Positions 22,751 to 34,200 of a stretch of DNA of 60,000 nt are shown in pieces. Below the pieces are notes generated by a model. The model made no database searches. It saw only the letters and a program-made list of their open reading frames with translations, and was not told the DNA's origin. The stretch is taken from the NCBI GenBank assembly GCA_903813345.2, contig CAIIXF020000003.1:5791815-5851814 (forward strand), written 5' to 3'. This stretch comes from Owenia fusiformis. Its lineage: Eukaryota > Annelida > Polychaeta > Sabellida > Oweniidae. Both the position numbers and the translations under genes were made by a program. The first letter of the stretch is position 1, and every line of letters starts with the position of its first letter.

Positions 22751-24387
22751 TTCGCCGGGGTATTCTCTCCTCAGTAGTGTTGAGCTCTCGAATATTAAAA
22801 TAAATGGAATTCTAAAATTCATCTGGTGACGTCTTATATAAGAGTAAAGGCTACCATTTTAGGAGAGCATTCTTGAAGACTGCAGGTAAATTAGATGGTG
22901 AAAAGTGACATCTATATCCTATATATCATCCCATGTAATGAGATGAGACAAAATATCAATTTACCGAATTTAGCTTTACAATGAGGCCACAATCTGAAGG
23001 AATATGAACATACGGAAGGATTGTAAGATTATATATCATGTTTGTACCCTTTACTATGAAGTAATTAGACTAAATGTTGACCAAATATTACAATAAATGT
23101 CTGTAGATTCTAATTATAGTCCAAATACTTCATGAAAATGGCTTGTCCCCTCATTACAACTTCAAATACATATTTCGTCCCATCTCATTACATTATGATT
23201 TCGAAAATTGTTAATCAACTTTGAAAATTGATTTTTTTTTGAAAATGTGACTTCTTGTTCGGGGAGATTGCATAAGTATTATTAGATATATAAGGGTTAT
23301 ATGAAAATTGAACCAATAAAACAGATGAATATTTAAGTTAAAGGGAACTTTCTAATATACCTGCTATGCTGTCTGACCTGAATGAGCCACCTGGTGGTGA
23401 AACTGGTAACTACTTACTCGCATCTGCGTTATTGGGTGATGCCAATTAATCAGTTCAGAGAATTAGTGAGGCAAAATATGACTCAATTAAGGAATAAGGA
23501 TTATATGATCTATGGTATAATATATGACACTCAGATTCCATTCTGTTCATTGTTTAAAGCCAGAAATGATCTGGCAATTTAGGTTTTTGCCAATGGCAAG
23601 AATAAAAATCTGAGGTCATATATTTGCCATAAATCATAGAATTGAGGTGTTTGTAATGATTCTAATATGATCAAAGTATGCAATCACACCAAACATTATA
23701 TTTTACTGGTCTACAACAAAAAGTGAATCAATTGTTCTAGTTAAAGTGACATATCATGTTAGAATAAGGAAGCCATCAGCATTGTTTAAGCCTAAAAACA
23801 TTTCTGTGGTAAAACGATATGCTTCATAGACTAGACTTGAGGCTTTTTGTTTGGGTAAAAGGTCCAGCATAAGTGTGCAATGATCCATAGATTTACCAAC
23901 ACAAGACTCAGAACAGGTTTTTCCCTTTTAAATACTGCAGGAATTGGTTAGGCCTTTTTAGGTTTAATTTGGCAAAACAAAATAATAAATGTGATTATAT
24001 TTAAAAATAATTTTTTATTAATTTGAAAGGTAAGAAATGAACATGGCATCATTAAATGCAAAGTATTTGTGGTCATGTTTTTTTTTTCTTTTTTATAATG
24101 GCTACCGCAAGAACTCTACGTTGGGCTTACAGTGAAGAAGATCACATTTTTGTAGCTGCAAGTTGAAAAACCCTATTTCAGTTGTCCTTTAACAATTCTA
24201 GAATCTACTAAACAGATTATAGATTAATCTAAAGTCTCAATTCTGATTGCAGGTACAGTAGTAGTAGTAGTATTGTGGAATGTCAGAATCAGCTATGATT
24301 AAAATGTGTATGAGTATTTAATGAGTTTGTCTCTGAGTATACCCACTGAGGGGCTCACACTGGGGGCTACTCAAGGCTTCACTGAGA
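22751..24387. other. Intergenic, no gene seen
   Basis: AT-rich sequence after the gap. The right end is the 3' flank of the phosphonatase gene. I found no exon, RNA gene or array. Confidence 0.4.
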
Positions 24388-24390
24388 GGC

Positions 24391-27300
24391 TCACATGGGG
24401 GTTTCTCCACGCTTCAACCTCTCGTTAATATCTTCACAGACAGCGGGAAGATCTGCAATGCTATCAACCACATAATGAGCCCCTGAGTTGACCAGTAGAT
24501 TAGTACTATAGGCGAGACGGCGGGCCATCTCTTCCTTTGATAGAGATGCTTCATGCTCAAAGTCATCAATATCCATATAATTACTGTATTTAGCGACACC
24601 AACTGCCCAACAGCCTGCATTCAGGGCTTCACCAACACCAGTTACAGTATCATCTACTTTAACCACTGACTGGATTGTCTGAATGTTCAATAGATCCATG
24701 TTGCGGTAAACCATATGAGGGTTTGGACGAGCCCCATTGATAACTTCATCCCCTGCCACAGTAACATCTGGCACATATCCCTGCTTGGCAGCCTCTTCCG
24801 CAAGGATATCTACCATTGAACGGAGAAAACCAGTGGTAGTGCCAATTTTCATTCCAAATTCATTTTTCATTCTGTTGACAGCATCTGCACATCCAGGGAG
24901 TAAATCAGTGTACTGACGTAAGCAATCTAATTGCATGGGGACAAAATCTTTGAACATGTTGTCAACATCTTCTTGATTGGGGTATCTTCCATACACATCC
25001 TTCCAACGTTCCCGCACTTCAGGCACTTTAGTAATTGCATCAATGTGAAGATCTTTACGCAATCCCATTGGCCCCCGTGCCTCAGCCATTGAAATTGGAA
25101 CCTGTAAAATAAACTGAAATATTCAAAACAAGAACTAATCATAAGGTTCTAACTTCAACATTAAGAAGTGGAGGGAGGGGCTGGGTTCTTTAAATAATTA
25201 TTATTCTTAGTTTAAATTACAACCTCAATGTCAACAAGATCATCTTGTTACCAATGGAGTTTTACATTATTCTATTGGAAGTATTTGATAAATCTGGAAA
25301 GGTCCATGTGCAGTATGGCAAGTGATTTTAGACAGTCATATCTTTCACCATGAGTACTGTCTGGGCATAAATACAATGGTTTTTATTAAAACAATATGTT
25401 TTCTTTCAAGTGAAGTACCCATATTGATAAAAATATCAAACAAAAAATTCGGAAAATTATGAATACGAACCCCATGTCAACAATTTTTTCAAAATGTTGA
25501 ACCTATTTACTTAAAAGAAGATCTTCTTTTTCTGATTTTTATTGCATGAAAAGATTTATTCAACAAGGGATCTAAAACTTCTTCAAAAGTAGAATGGTGT
25601 TGAAAGTCTAGTTTTGAAGATATCAATAATGATGACCAAAATTATGCTGAAAACAATGGATCGCACGAGTTTTCCCTATGAGAAAATAACATGGGATGTG
25701 GTGTTTTTAACTTTAACGCATTTCAATACACATTCCCTTTTCAGAAATCTTTAATTTAGTGAAGAAAAAATGTTTGATATGTTAAAATTGAGAAAAACAA
25801 GAAAGTGGTGAAAGACCGTCAAAAATCACTTGCCATACTGCACATGGACCTTAAGCAACCTTTATCAGTTGTTTGATCCTATGAATTATATTCTGGCCTG
25901 ACCAAAATCACTACTGTATTATATTATGAATCCATTTATACAGCAATTTTACTAAAGATCAAATTTATTCAGTCTCTACACCAGGGGCCATGAATTCGTA
26001 CAATCCAAGAGTTTATCCTGATGAATCTTATCTTTTTGGATTATTGATCCAGATTAATATTTGGTGAATTCATTTGATCCTAGGATTTTGGGGGGAATCC
26101 CCAAGATTTATCCAAACTAGACAACAGCAACGTCAAAGCGCAGCAAATCCCATCGAATAGCCATGGCTGCCATATTTACAAACAAAGTATATAGCAAAAA
26201 TGGCAGCCAAATTTCAAAATGGCCACCTTCTACCAAAAGTGTCATTAGACAGTGTGCCATGCTCATAGTATTCACATAATAACAAATATGATCAAAATCG
26301 CTCCACTACTTTTCAAGTTAAAGTAAAATACGTTAAAATGGTGGCCATTTTTCAAAATGGCCGCCTTCTACCAAAAGTGTCATTAGACATTGTGCCATGC
26401 TCATAGTATTCACATACCAAATATAAACAAAATCGCTCCACTACTTTTCAAGTTATAGTAAAATACGTTAAAATGGTGGCCATTTTTCAAAATGGCCACC
26501 TTCTACCAAAAGTGTCATTAGACAGTGTGCCAGGCTTATAGCATTCACATACCAAATATGAACAAAATCGCTCCACTACTTTTCAAGTTATAGTAAAATA
26601 CGTTAAAATGGTGGCCATTTTTCAAAATGGCTGCCTTCTACCAAAAGTGTCATTAGACAGTGTGCCATGCTTTAGTATTTACATACCAAATATGAACAAA
26701 ATCGCTCCACTCCAGTTAAAATGGTGGCTATTTTTCAAAATGGCCACCTTCTACCAAAAGTGTCATTAGACAGTGTGCCATGCTTATAGTATTCACATAC
26801 CAAATATGAACAAAATCGCTCCACTACTTTTCGAGTTATAGTAAAATACGTTAAAATGGTGGTCATTTTTCAAAATGGCGGCCATTTTTCAAAATGGCCA
26901 CCTTCTACCAAAAGTGTCATTAGACAGTGTGCCATGCTTATAGTATTCACATACCAAATATGAACAAAATCGCTCCACTACTTTTCGAGTTACAGCAAAA
27001 ATCGTAAAATAAAGAGTAAATGCCGCCATTTTTAAAGATGGCTGCCATGTGCTTCTTTAATATCTACATTTCTAGCTTTATTCATGTCCTATATAATTTT
27101 TTACATTTAAAACATATTACAGTTTTACATATTGCACCTATATTACTGTAAAATCGGCACTAAAATGGCCGCCATTTTAAAATGAGCGGCCATTTTGAAA
27201 ATCGTCTTTCAAGTAGAACTTCTACCCCCCATAAAGTATGTGTGTACAAAATATGAACAAAATCGGGCCAACGGTATTTGAGTTATTGCCCGGATGGATG

Positions 27301-30300
27301 GATGGACGTACATGCACTTTTCAAGGGACGCAGTTTTTTGAGGGGGGACGCATTTTTTGAAAATCAGTACGTCCCATGGACACAGTCTTGGACAAACCTA
27401 CTGAAAACACTGCACAATGCATCATCACCATGACGAAAAAATTTACACTAACAGATTAGAATTGTATATGGGTTTCATCCAACAATAACCTTAATCAGAT
27501 ATTATATATCCTCAATCAAGATAATACCAATATACAATCTTTTTCATTGAAAAATCCTGTTTTACATGTACATCATCTTTGCCTTAGTAACTTACTGCAA
27601 TGGGGTTCTTTATACATAATGAGACGATAAATCCCCTTGAAAGATAATAATAACAGGTATAGGAGTTTCACTAGAATTTCTCACAATAGGTTAAACAAGG
27701 CATTAACATGACAAAATGTCACCACCTAGTTGCTCACAATATTATGAGTTCAAACTTAAGTCAGATTTGAATTTCTGAGAACTTGTAAAGTCAAATTTGA
27801 ACTTCTGAAAAGATGTAGATGATTTGAAAATTTTTTTTAGTCAATTTGAAGCAAGTTGAAAACAGACCTTTTTGACCTTTTTGACCTTGAGAAGGTCATT
27901 AAAGGTCAAATGTCAAATCTAAAGTCAGATTTGAATTTCTGAGAACATGTAGATGATTTTGAAAAAAAGAATTAGTCAATTTGAAGCAAGTTGAAAAAAG
28001 ACCTTTTTGACCTTGAGAAGGTCATTAAAGGTCAAATGTCAAATCTAAAGTCAGATTTAAATTTCTGAGAACATGTAGATGATTTTGAAAAAAAAATTAG
28101 TCAATTTGAAGCAAGTTGAAAACAGACCTTTTTGACCTTTTTTGACCTTGAGAAGGTCATTGAAGGTCAAATGTCAAATCTAAAGTCATATTTGAATTTC
28201 TGAGAACATGTAGATGATTTTGAAAAAAAATTTTAGTCAATTTGAAGCAAGTTGAAAAAAGACCTTTTTGACCTTTTTTGACTTTGAGAAGGTCATTGAA
28301 GGTCAAATGTCAAATCTTAAGTCAAATCTAAAGTCAGATTTGAATTTCTGAGAACACGTAGATGATTTTGAAAATTTTTTTTAGTCAATTTGAAGCAAGT
28401 TGAAAACAGACCTTTTTGACCTTTTTTGACCTTGAGAAGGTCATTGAAGGTCAAATGTCAAATCTTAAGTCAAATCTTAAGTCAGATTTGAATTTCTGAG
28501 AACACGTAGATGATTTTGAAAAAAAATTTTAGTCAATTTGAAGCAAGTTGAAAACAGACCTTTTTGACCTTTTTTGACCTTGAGAAGGTCATTGAAGGTC
28601 AAATGTCAAATCTAAAGTCAGATTTGAATTTCTGAGAACATGTAGATGATTTTGAAAAAAAAATTTAGTCAATTTGAAGCAAGTTGAAAAAAGACCTTTT
28701 TGACCTTTTTTGACTTTGAGAAGGTCATTGAAGGTCAAATGTCAAATCGTAAGTCAAATCTAAAGTCATATTTGAATTTCTGAGAACATGTAGATGATTT
28801 TGAAAAAAAATTTTAGTCAATTTGAAGCAAGTTGAAAAAAGACCTTTTTGACCTTTTTTGACTTTGAGAAGGTCATTGAAGGTCAAATGTCAAATCTTAA
28901 GTCAAATCTAAAGTCAGATTTGAATTTCTGAGAACACGTAGATGATTTTGAAATTTTTTTTTAGTCAATTTGAAGCAAGTTGAAAACAGACCTTTTTGAC
29001 CTTTTTTGACCTTGAGAAGGTCATTGAAGGTCAAATGTCAAATCTTAAGTCAAATCTTAAGTCAGATTTGAATTTCTGAGAACACGTAGATGATTTTGAA
29101 AAAAATTTTTAGTCAATTTGAAGCAAGTTGAAAACAGACCTTTATGACCTTTTTTGACCTTGAGAAGGTCATTGAAGGTCAAATGTCAAATCTAAAGTCA
29201 GATTTGAATTTCTGAGAACATGTAGATGATTTTGAAAAAAAAATTTAGTCAATTTGAAGCAAGTTGAAAAAAGACCTTTTTTGACTTTGAGAAGGTCATT
29301 GAAGGTCAAATGTCAAATCGTAAGTCAAATCTAAAGTCAGATTTGAATTTCTGAGAACACGTAGATGATTTTGAAAATTTTTTTTTGTCAATTTGAAGCA
29401 AGTTGAAAACAGACCTTTTTGACCTTTTTTGACCTTGAGAAGGTCATTGAAGGTCAAATGTCAAATCTTAAGTCAAATCTTAAGTCAGATTTGAATTTCT
29501 GAGAACACGTAGATGATTTTGAAAAAAAAATTTAGTCAATTTGAAGCAAGTTGAAAACATACCTTTTTGACCTTTTTTGACCTTGAGAAGGTCATTGAAG
29601 GTCAAATGTCAAATCTAAAGTCAGATTTGAAGGTCAAATGTCAAATCTAAAGTCAGATTTGAATTTCTGAGAACATGTAGATGATTTTGAAAAAAAATTT
29701 AGTCAATGTGAAGCAAGTTGAAAAAAGACCTTTTTGACCTTGAGAAGGTCATTGAAGGTCAAATGTCAAATCTAAAGTCAGATTTGAACTTCTGAGAACA
29801 TGTAGATGATTTAGAAAAAAATTGAAGTCAGTCTAAACAGTATTTGTTAAGTTATAGGAAGTTGTAAGAAATTGTTACAGACGCCGGACGCCAACCGCCA
29901 GACGCCGGACGCCAACCGCCGGACGCCAACCGCCGTCGCAAAAAAACGGAGACCATAACAATATGTCACCACTTTTGGTGGTGACATAACAAATGAAAAC
30001 AACAGGCAAAATTAATGAAAATCATTAATTTAACATGGAAAAGTTGAAAAATCCCTAAAAACAACCAGCGATTTTGCGGAAAGAACCGGTGAAAATCGCA
30101 TGTTACCCTGCTAATGAAACCCCTGATATAGGACATTGACAAACCTTGTGTTTCTTGAAGACTTCCGCAAAGACTACAGCTGGAGCCAGGACATATTTGT
30201 CAGCTGTAGTTCCACTCCAGTCTAAGATACATGCCTTCAGTGGCCCCCTGTACTGACGCAGGAACCTAAAATGATTTGCCATAGCTGGAAAATATAATTT

Positions 30301-30309
30301 ATGGTTCAT
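24391..30309 (-). CDS. phnX: Phosphonoacetaldehyde hydrolase (phosphonatase), HAD superfamily
   Basis: Two exons: 30145-30309 and 24391-25101, joined in phase at HK|VP. The enzyme cleaves the C-P bond of phosphonoacetaldehyde to acetaldehyde and phosphate, the last step of 2-aminoethylphosphonate breakdown. HAD motif I is DWSGTT (nucleophile Asp21, counting from ATG 30282). The cap motif EARGPMGLRK supplies the Schiff-base Lys62, equivalent to Lys53 of the Bacillus enzyme. Motif II is IGTTTGF and motif III/IV is VKVDDT. The C-terminal ENGAH-type segment appears as NSGAHYVVDS. Length is 282 residues from 30282 or 291 from 30309; bacterial enzymes have about 270. ATG 30282 is preceded directly by TTTTCCAG, so a non-coding first exon is possible. 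The 5-kb intron carries one TIR element and two tandem arrays. No aminotransferase partner gene is in the window. Confidence 0.93.
25301..25850. mobile_element. 550-bp TIR element, copy 1 (phosphonatase intron)
   Basis: The left end GGTCCATGTGCAGTATGGCA and right end TGCCATACTGCACATGGACC are perfect inverted repeats, continuing to AGTGATTTT / AAAATCACT. The interior is non-coding. A second copy starts at 59679 with the same terminus and interior order and runs off the window. Confidence 0.85.
26120..27330. repeat. ~135-bp tandem array with GGAT tail, pearl-like
   Basis: About six units share AAAATGGCCACCTTCTACC, gtgtcattagac and tgaacaaaatcgctcc. Successive anchors are at 26241, 26379, 26514, 26649, 26762 and 26916, that is spacings of 138, 135, 135, 113 and 154. 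The array ends with AACGGTATTTGAGTTATTGC and a (GGAT)n stretch, like the tail at 13.68 kb. Confidence 0.8.
27716..29986. repeat. Large tandem array rich in AGGTCA half-sites, bracketed by inverted TGTCACCACC
   Basis: About 15 units, mostly 135 or 148 bp, each carry two TGACCT and two AGGTCA copies around GAGA, then CAAATGTCAAATC and TGAATTTCTGAGAAC. A higher-order period of about 576 bp is visible (the TAAAGTCATATTTGAA variant at 28186 and 28762). The block starts ATGTCACCACC (27716) and ends GGTGGTGACAT (29986), and a GACGCC(G/A)-type minisatellite lies at 29880-29935. It lies wholly inside the phosphonatase intron. Confidence 0.85.
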
Positions 30310-31232
30310 ATATGAACATACAGTTGTAGGTTACAGCAGGGGTATATAGAGACTTTAGGTCAATGGGTATAGATGGTATATGGTGACCTCCTTCAAATCC
30401 ACAAACAGAGACATCCTTAACTTCTATATGCATTCATTGTGAGAATAGCAATATGAAAGTATTGACCCCATGCCAATACCTGAATAAGAAATTTAAAAGC
30501 ATAACTGACACTTACAAAGACTTAATGTTTATGCTTTATAAACATCTAAAGTTGAATAAAACATGAAATACACCCACCTCTATATTCTTGCAAGTCCTTT
30601 CACTGCTTGATGTTGCCTGATATCTACAAGGTCAATATGCAACTTGCTTCTCAGTATTGACAATGTAGGATATTCCCATGAGTCCTCCACATGTCATTTG
30701 TCACAAATTGGTCAATCAGAATTTAGCATTCAACAGAACAATATATTTGTATGTTTTGTAAGTGAAGAGCACTTTGGAATGTTATCTTGGTTGACTTTGA
30801 CCATTGGTAATGCAAAATCTAACATATCTGATGTTATCTTGTCATGTTTTGTCTTCAGGATTGTATTGTTCATTGCCAGACCCCAGTTCAGATAGTTCCA
30901 GTGGCCATGAATGTCAAAGAAAGTAGAGAATTATAGAGTTACACATGTACTCTTCCTTTTGGATTCAACTATATTTTCTTCCAATTTTTAACATGAAATT
31001 GCTAGGCTAATTTGAAGATAATCTGATACTGCCTCTCTTGTTCTCCTGTTTTTCAATCATGTTTTTGCTAATTAATTCCTGTTTATGTTTGGCAATATTG
31101 CACTTTGCCAAGAAAGTTCATGTTTATTTAACTTCAATCAATAAATAATTTCATATAATCCACAATTTCATGTTTATCATTATCACCATATATACAGCAT
31201 CTGTTATAATTGTTGATAAAAGCTAATATTAA
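30310..31232. other. Intergenic region between phosphonatase and GINS3
   Basis: This stretch should contain the phosphonatase promoter (right of 30309) and the GINS3 3' end. A minus-strand AATAAA occurs near 31121. No other feature is seen; an 83-codon plus-strand frame at 30644 is unremarkable. Confidence 0.4.
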
Positions 31233-34200
31233 TTATTCTATTAAGGCAGCTCTTTTTCGTTTTTTATGATTGACTACCATCGTAGATGTCTGAAGTTTTT
31301 CGACTCTCCGAGTTTCCCAATCTTGAAAGTCATTCAAGCCTTTTTGGCCTGCTTTAAATAAATCTTTTTCCATTTCATCCAGTTTAGCTGTCAGCCTAGC
31401 ATTGTCTTCATTGTATGCATTTTGGGAGGAATCCATGATGTTACGAAATCTTCCCTGGAATGTCTGAAAGAAAATTTGAATTGATGACAACTAATGACAC
31501 TAATGCATGCACCCTATTTTATACCTATTGACTTCAATGCTGCTTATCTATATCTATTATACTATAGTTTCCACAGACTAACATTAATAAAGATCACTTA
31601 TCTATACAAGTATATAGTACTACATGTACATACAAGTATTTCCTAAACAAAATCATTTTGCTTTTGACAAAATGTCATGTTGCTTCAGAAAATCAAACAA
31701 TTTTGGGGTGCCAATTGAACATCATTAATATATTCCGTTTAAACTACTTTAAACAACCATAGTCTATTGAAAACATTATAACAGGTCTAAAGATGTCATT
31801 TCATGATTTTTGGCATTTTCAAGTTACCACAAAGTATGGGTTGGGCCAAAAAGTTTTACATTTTGTTGAAAAATTATATACACGTGACTTTTTTTAGAAT
31901 GCACAGATTTCAATAATACATTCCCAAGAATTGTAGCAATCAATTTTACACTTTATCCCAAAATGGCACAAGTACATCTTTAGTGGTCTTTGGATGAGAA
32001 AAGTTAACAGACAATAGGGTTGTGAATGCACACTTCCAGTTTCAAGGTAATACATGTACCATGTTTGTTCTAATAAACTCACAGTCCTAATAGTGTGAAT
32101 TCCATTGATTCACTTACCGCTATCTCTATTTCTGTGCACAATGCTCAAAGTCCTAGCCAGAAAGGATTGGAGTGGATGTTTTATCATCGATATTAGGGCA
32201 TATATGTCAATTAACCCACGGACACACATTCAGTAGATCGATAAATGCATGAGGAAAACATTATGTTATCTAGTTGGAGTGAGTCAAGTTTTAAAGAGGA
32301 AAATCATATAATACCATATGATTGCCAATGAATATATTTATTTTTCAAAAATCCCAGGGGATTTTATCACCTGGGAGATGCACTGTGCGTTTATTAGAGA
32401 GAATACGGTATCCCATATTTGGATTGCATCTCATTCAAAACATTTCTAATTGTGAAAAAAATATCCAAAAATATGGACTTTTTGGCCCACCCTGTACAAA
32501 TGCATATTTAGGTGGATGCAAACCTATTTTAAACAAGGCACATGATGTGAACGAGGTCACACCATCAAAATACCTTCAAAATGGCTGCCAGAAAAAATGG
32601 CAGCCCAAAAGTTAATCAGCTTGATATCCTCTATCATGTGTGCAAATTTGAAGGAAATCCAATGAGCGGTTTTCCTGAAATGGCGATGACAAGATTTTTC
32701 GAAAAACCTTCAAAATAGCCACCAGAAAACAAGATGGCCACCCAAAAGTTAATCAGCTCTAGTACTTCATATGCTCTATCATCTCTGCGAATTTGGAGAA
32801 AATCTGATGAGTAGTTTTCCTTAAACGGCGATGACAAAAAGCGGGGCGATCACGACCACGACCAGTATGACGACTATATCCCACCGATGGTGTTATAAAA
32901 AAGCAAGACAATCACAATAATGATCACGACGACTATATCCCATCGATGGTGTGATAAAAATTACAGTTCAGCCACTTGCTTTAATGCTTAGAAGAGAATG
33001 GAACTCACCTGTACCAGGGAGGATGCAATATCAGAAGCATCTGCTGGGTCAAACTTGAGAAGCTGGGCACCAAAAGTGTAATAATATGGTCCTAATTTAT
33101 GAAGGTCAACAACATTTGCATCAGCCAATAGAATCTCTCTGTAGCTTTCTTTATATTGTTTGGGTATCTCAACATCAGCTATGTGTTTCTTCTTGTTCCG
33201 TTTATTGCACAGTACACGTGCCAACCAAAATGGCAGATCGAGTTTTGATCCTGGAGAGATATGTTCATTGTCAGTTGTCATATCTAGAAAACCTGAAATA
33301 AATAAAAATGGGCTTGATAAAAAGAAATTTCAAAATATGTTTGCTGTACTAGGATAATAAAAATAAATATACAGGGTGACCTTTTGGTGGCATAAAAAAT
33401 AACAAAACAAATGTCTATACAGCTACAGTCTAAATTAATCTTTTAAATACTAGTCTGCGATGTAATTACAAGCCGGATCAAAGAGAATTCTCCGGCTTTC
33501 AGACGAAAATCTCCCGCTTTCCAACAACTTAAAGTATTCCCAGAACTTATCCCGTGCCAGGACTATTACCTTAAACTCGTCTTTTTCTGAGGAAACCCCC
33601 GTAAATTCAATCTTATTTTGCAAAATTTTGATGTTTCCTTCGGGTGGTTTAAACCCAAGTGCGCATGCGTAACAACCCAGGGCGAGTCCATTACCGAAAT
33701 AACACCCCCTTGTTTTGAGTTTGGGTGAGTTTATTAGCACGTGTTTAGGATCACGTGAGAAAATCAGACCTGTTGATTGGCCGACTTCGATACTAAGTAA
33801 ACAAAATAAATTAAAGGCGTGGTTAAGCTCCCACTTGAGCTGTCATCCAATCCTTATATGGCATGAGATGGCTACAGTGAAGATTCTATGCATGTGTAAT
33901 TTCGCTGACAATCCAGCTTACGTCTTTATTTTCTGTTTTTCTAAATTTGGTTATAATAAGCGCGAGATCCAAATCAAACAATCCTAGCATCCGTTCAGGG
34001 CAATGATGCCTCGTGTACGCAACAAACGAACTGCTTCGGAGAATCTGCAGATTTGCAATTTTTGCGCAACCTCAGCTTGCTCAGCTCGCGTGTTTAATGT
34101 ATGCCATAAATTTTTTTTGACAATAATATGGCGGAGTCATATAAAACCAAGAGTTACATGATTTTGCCACATTGATCCTGTTCTGCCACAGTTTGCCTCG

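Noticed and set aside
24414-24620. Minus-strand frames overlapping the phosphonatase in other phases
   Set aside because: Shadows of the long conserved exon.
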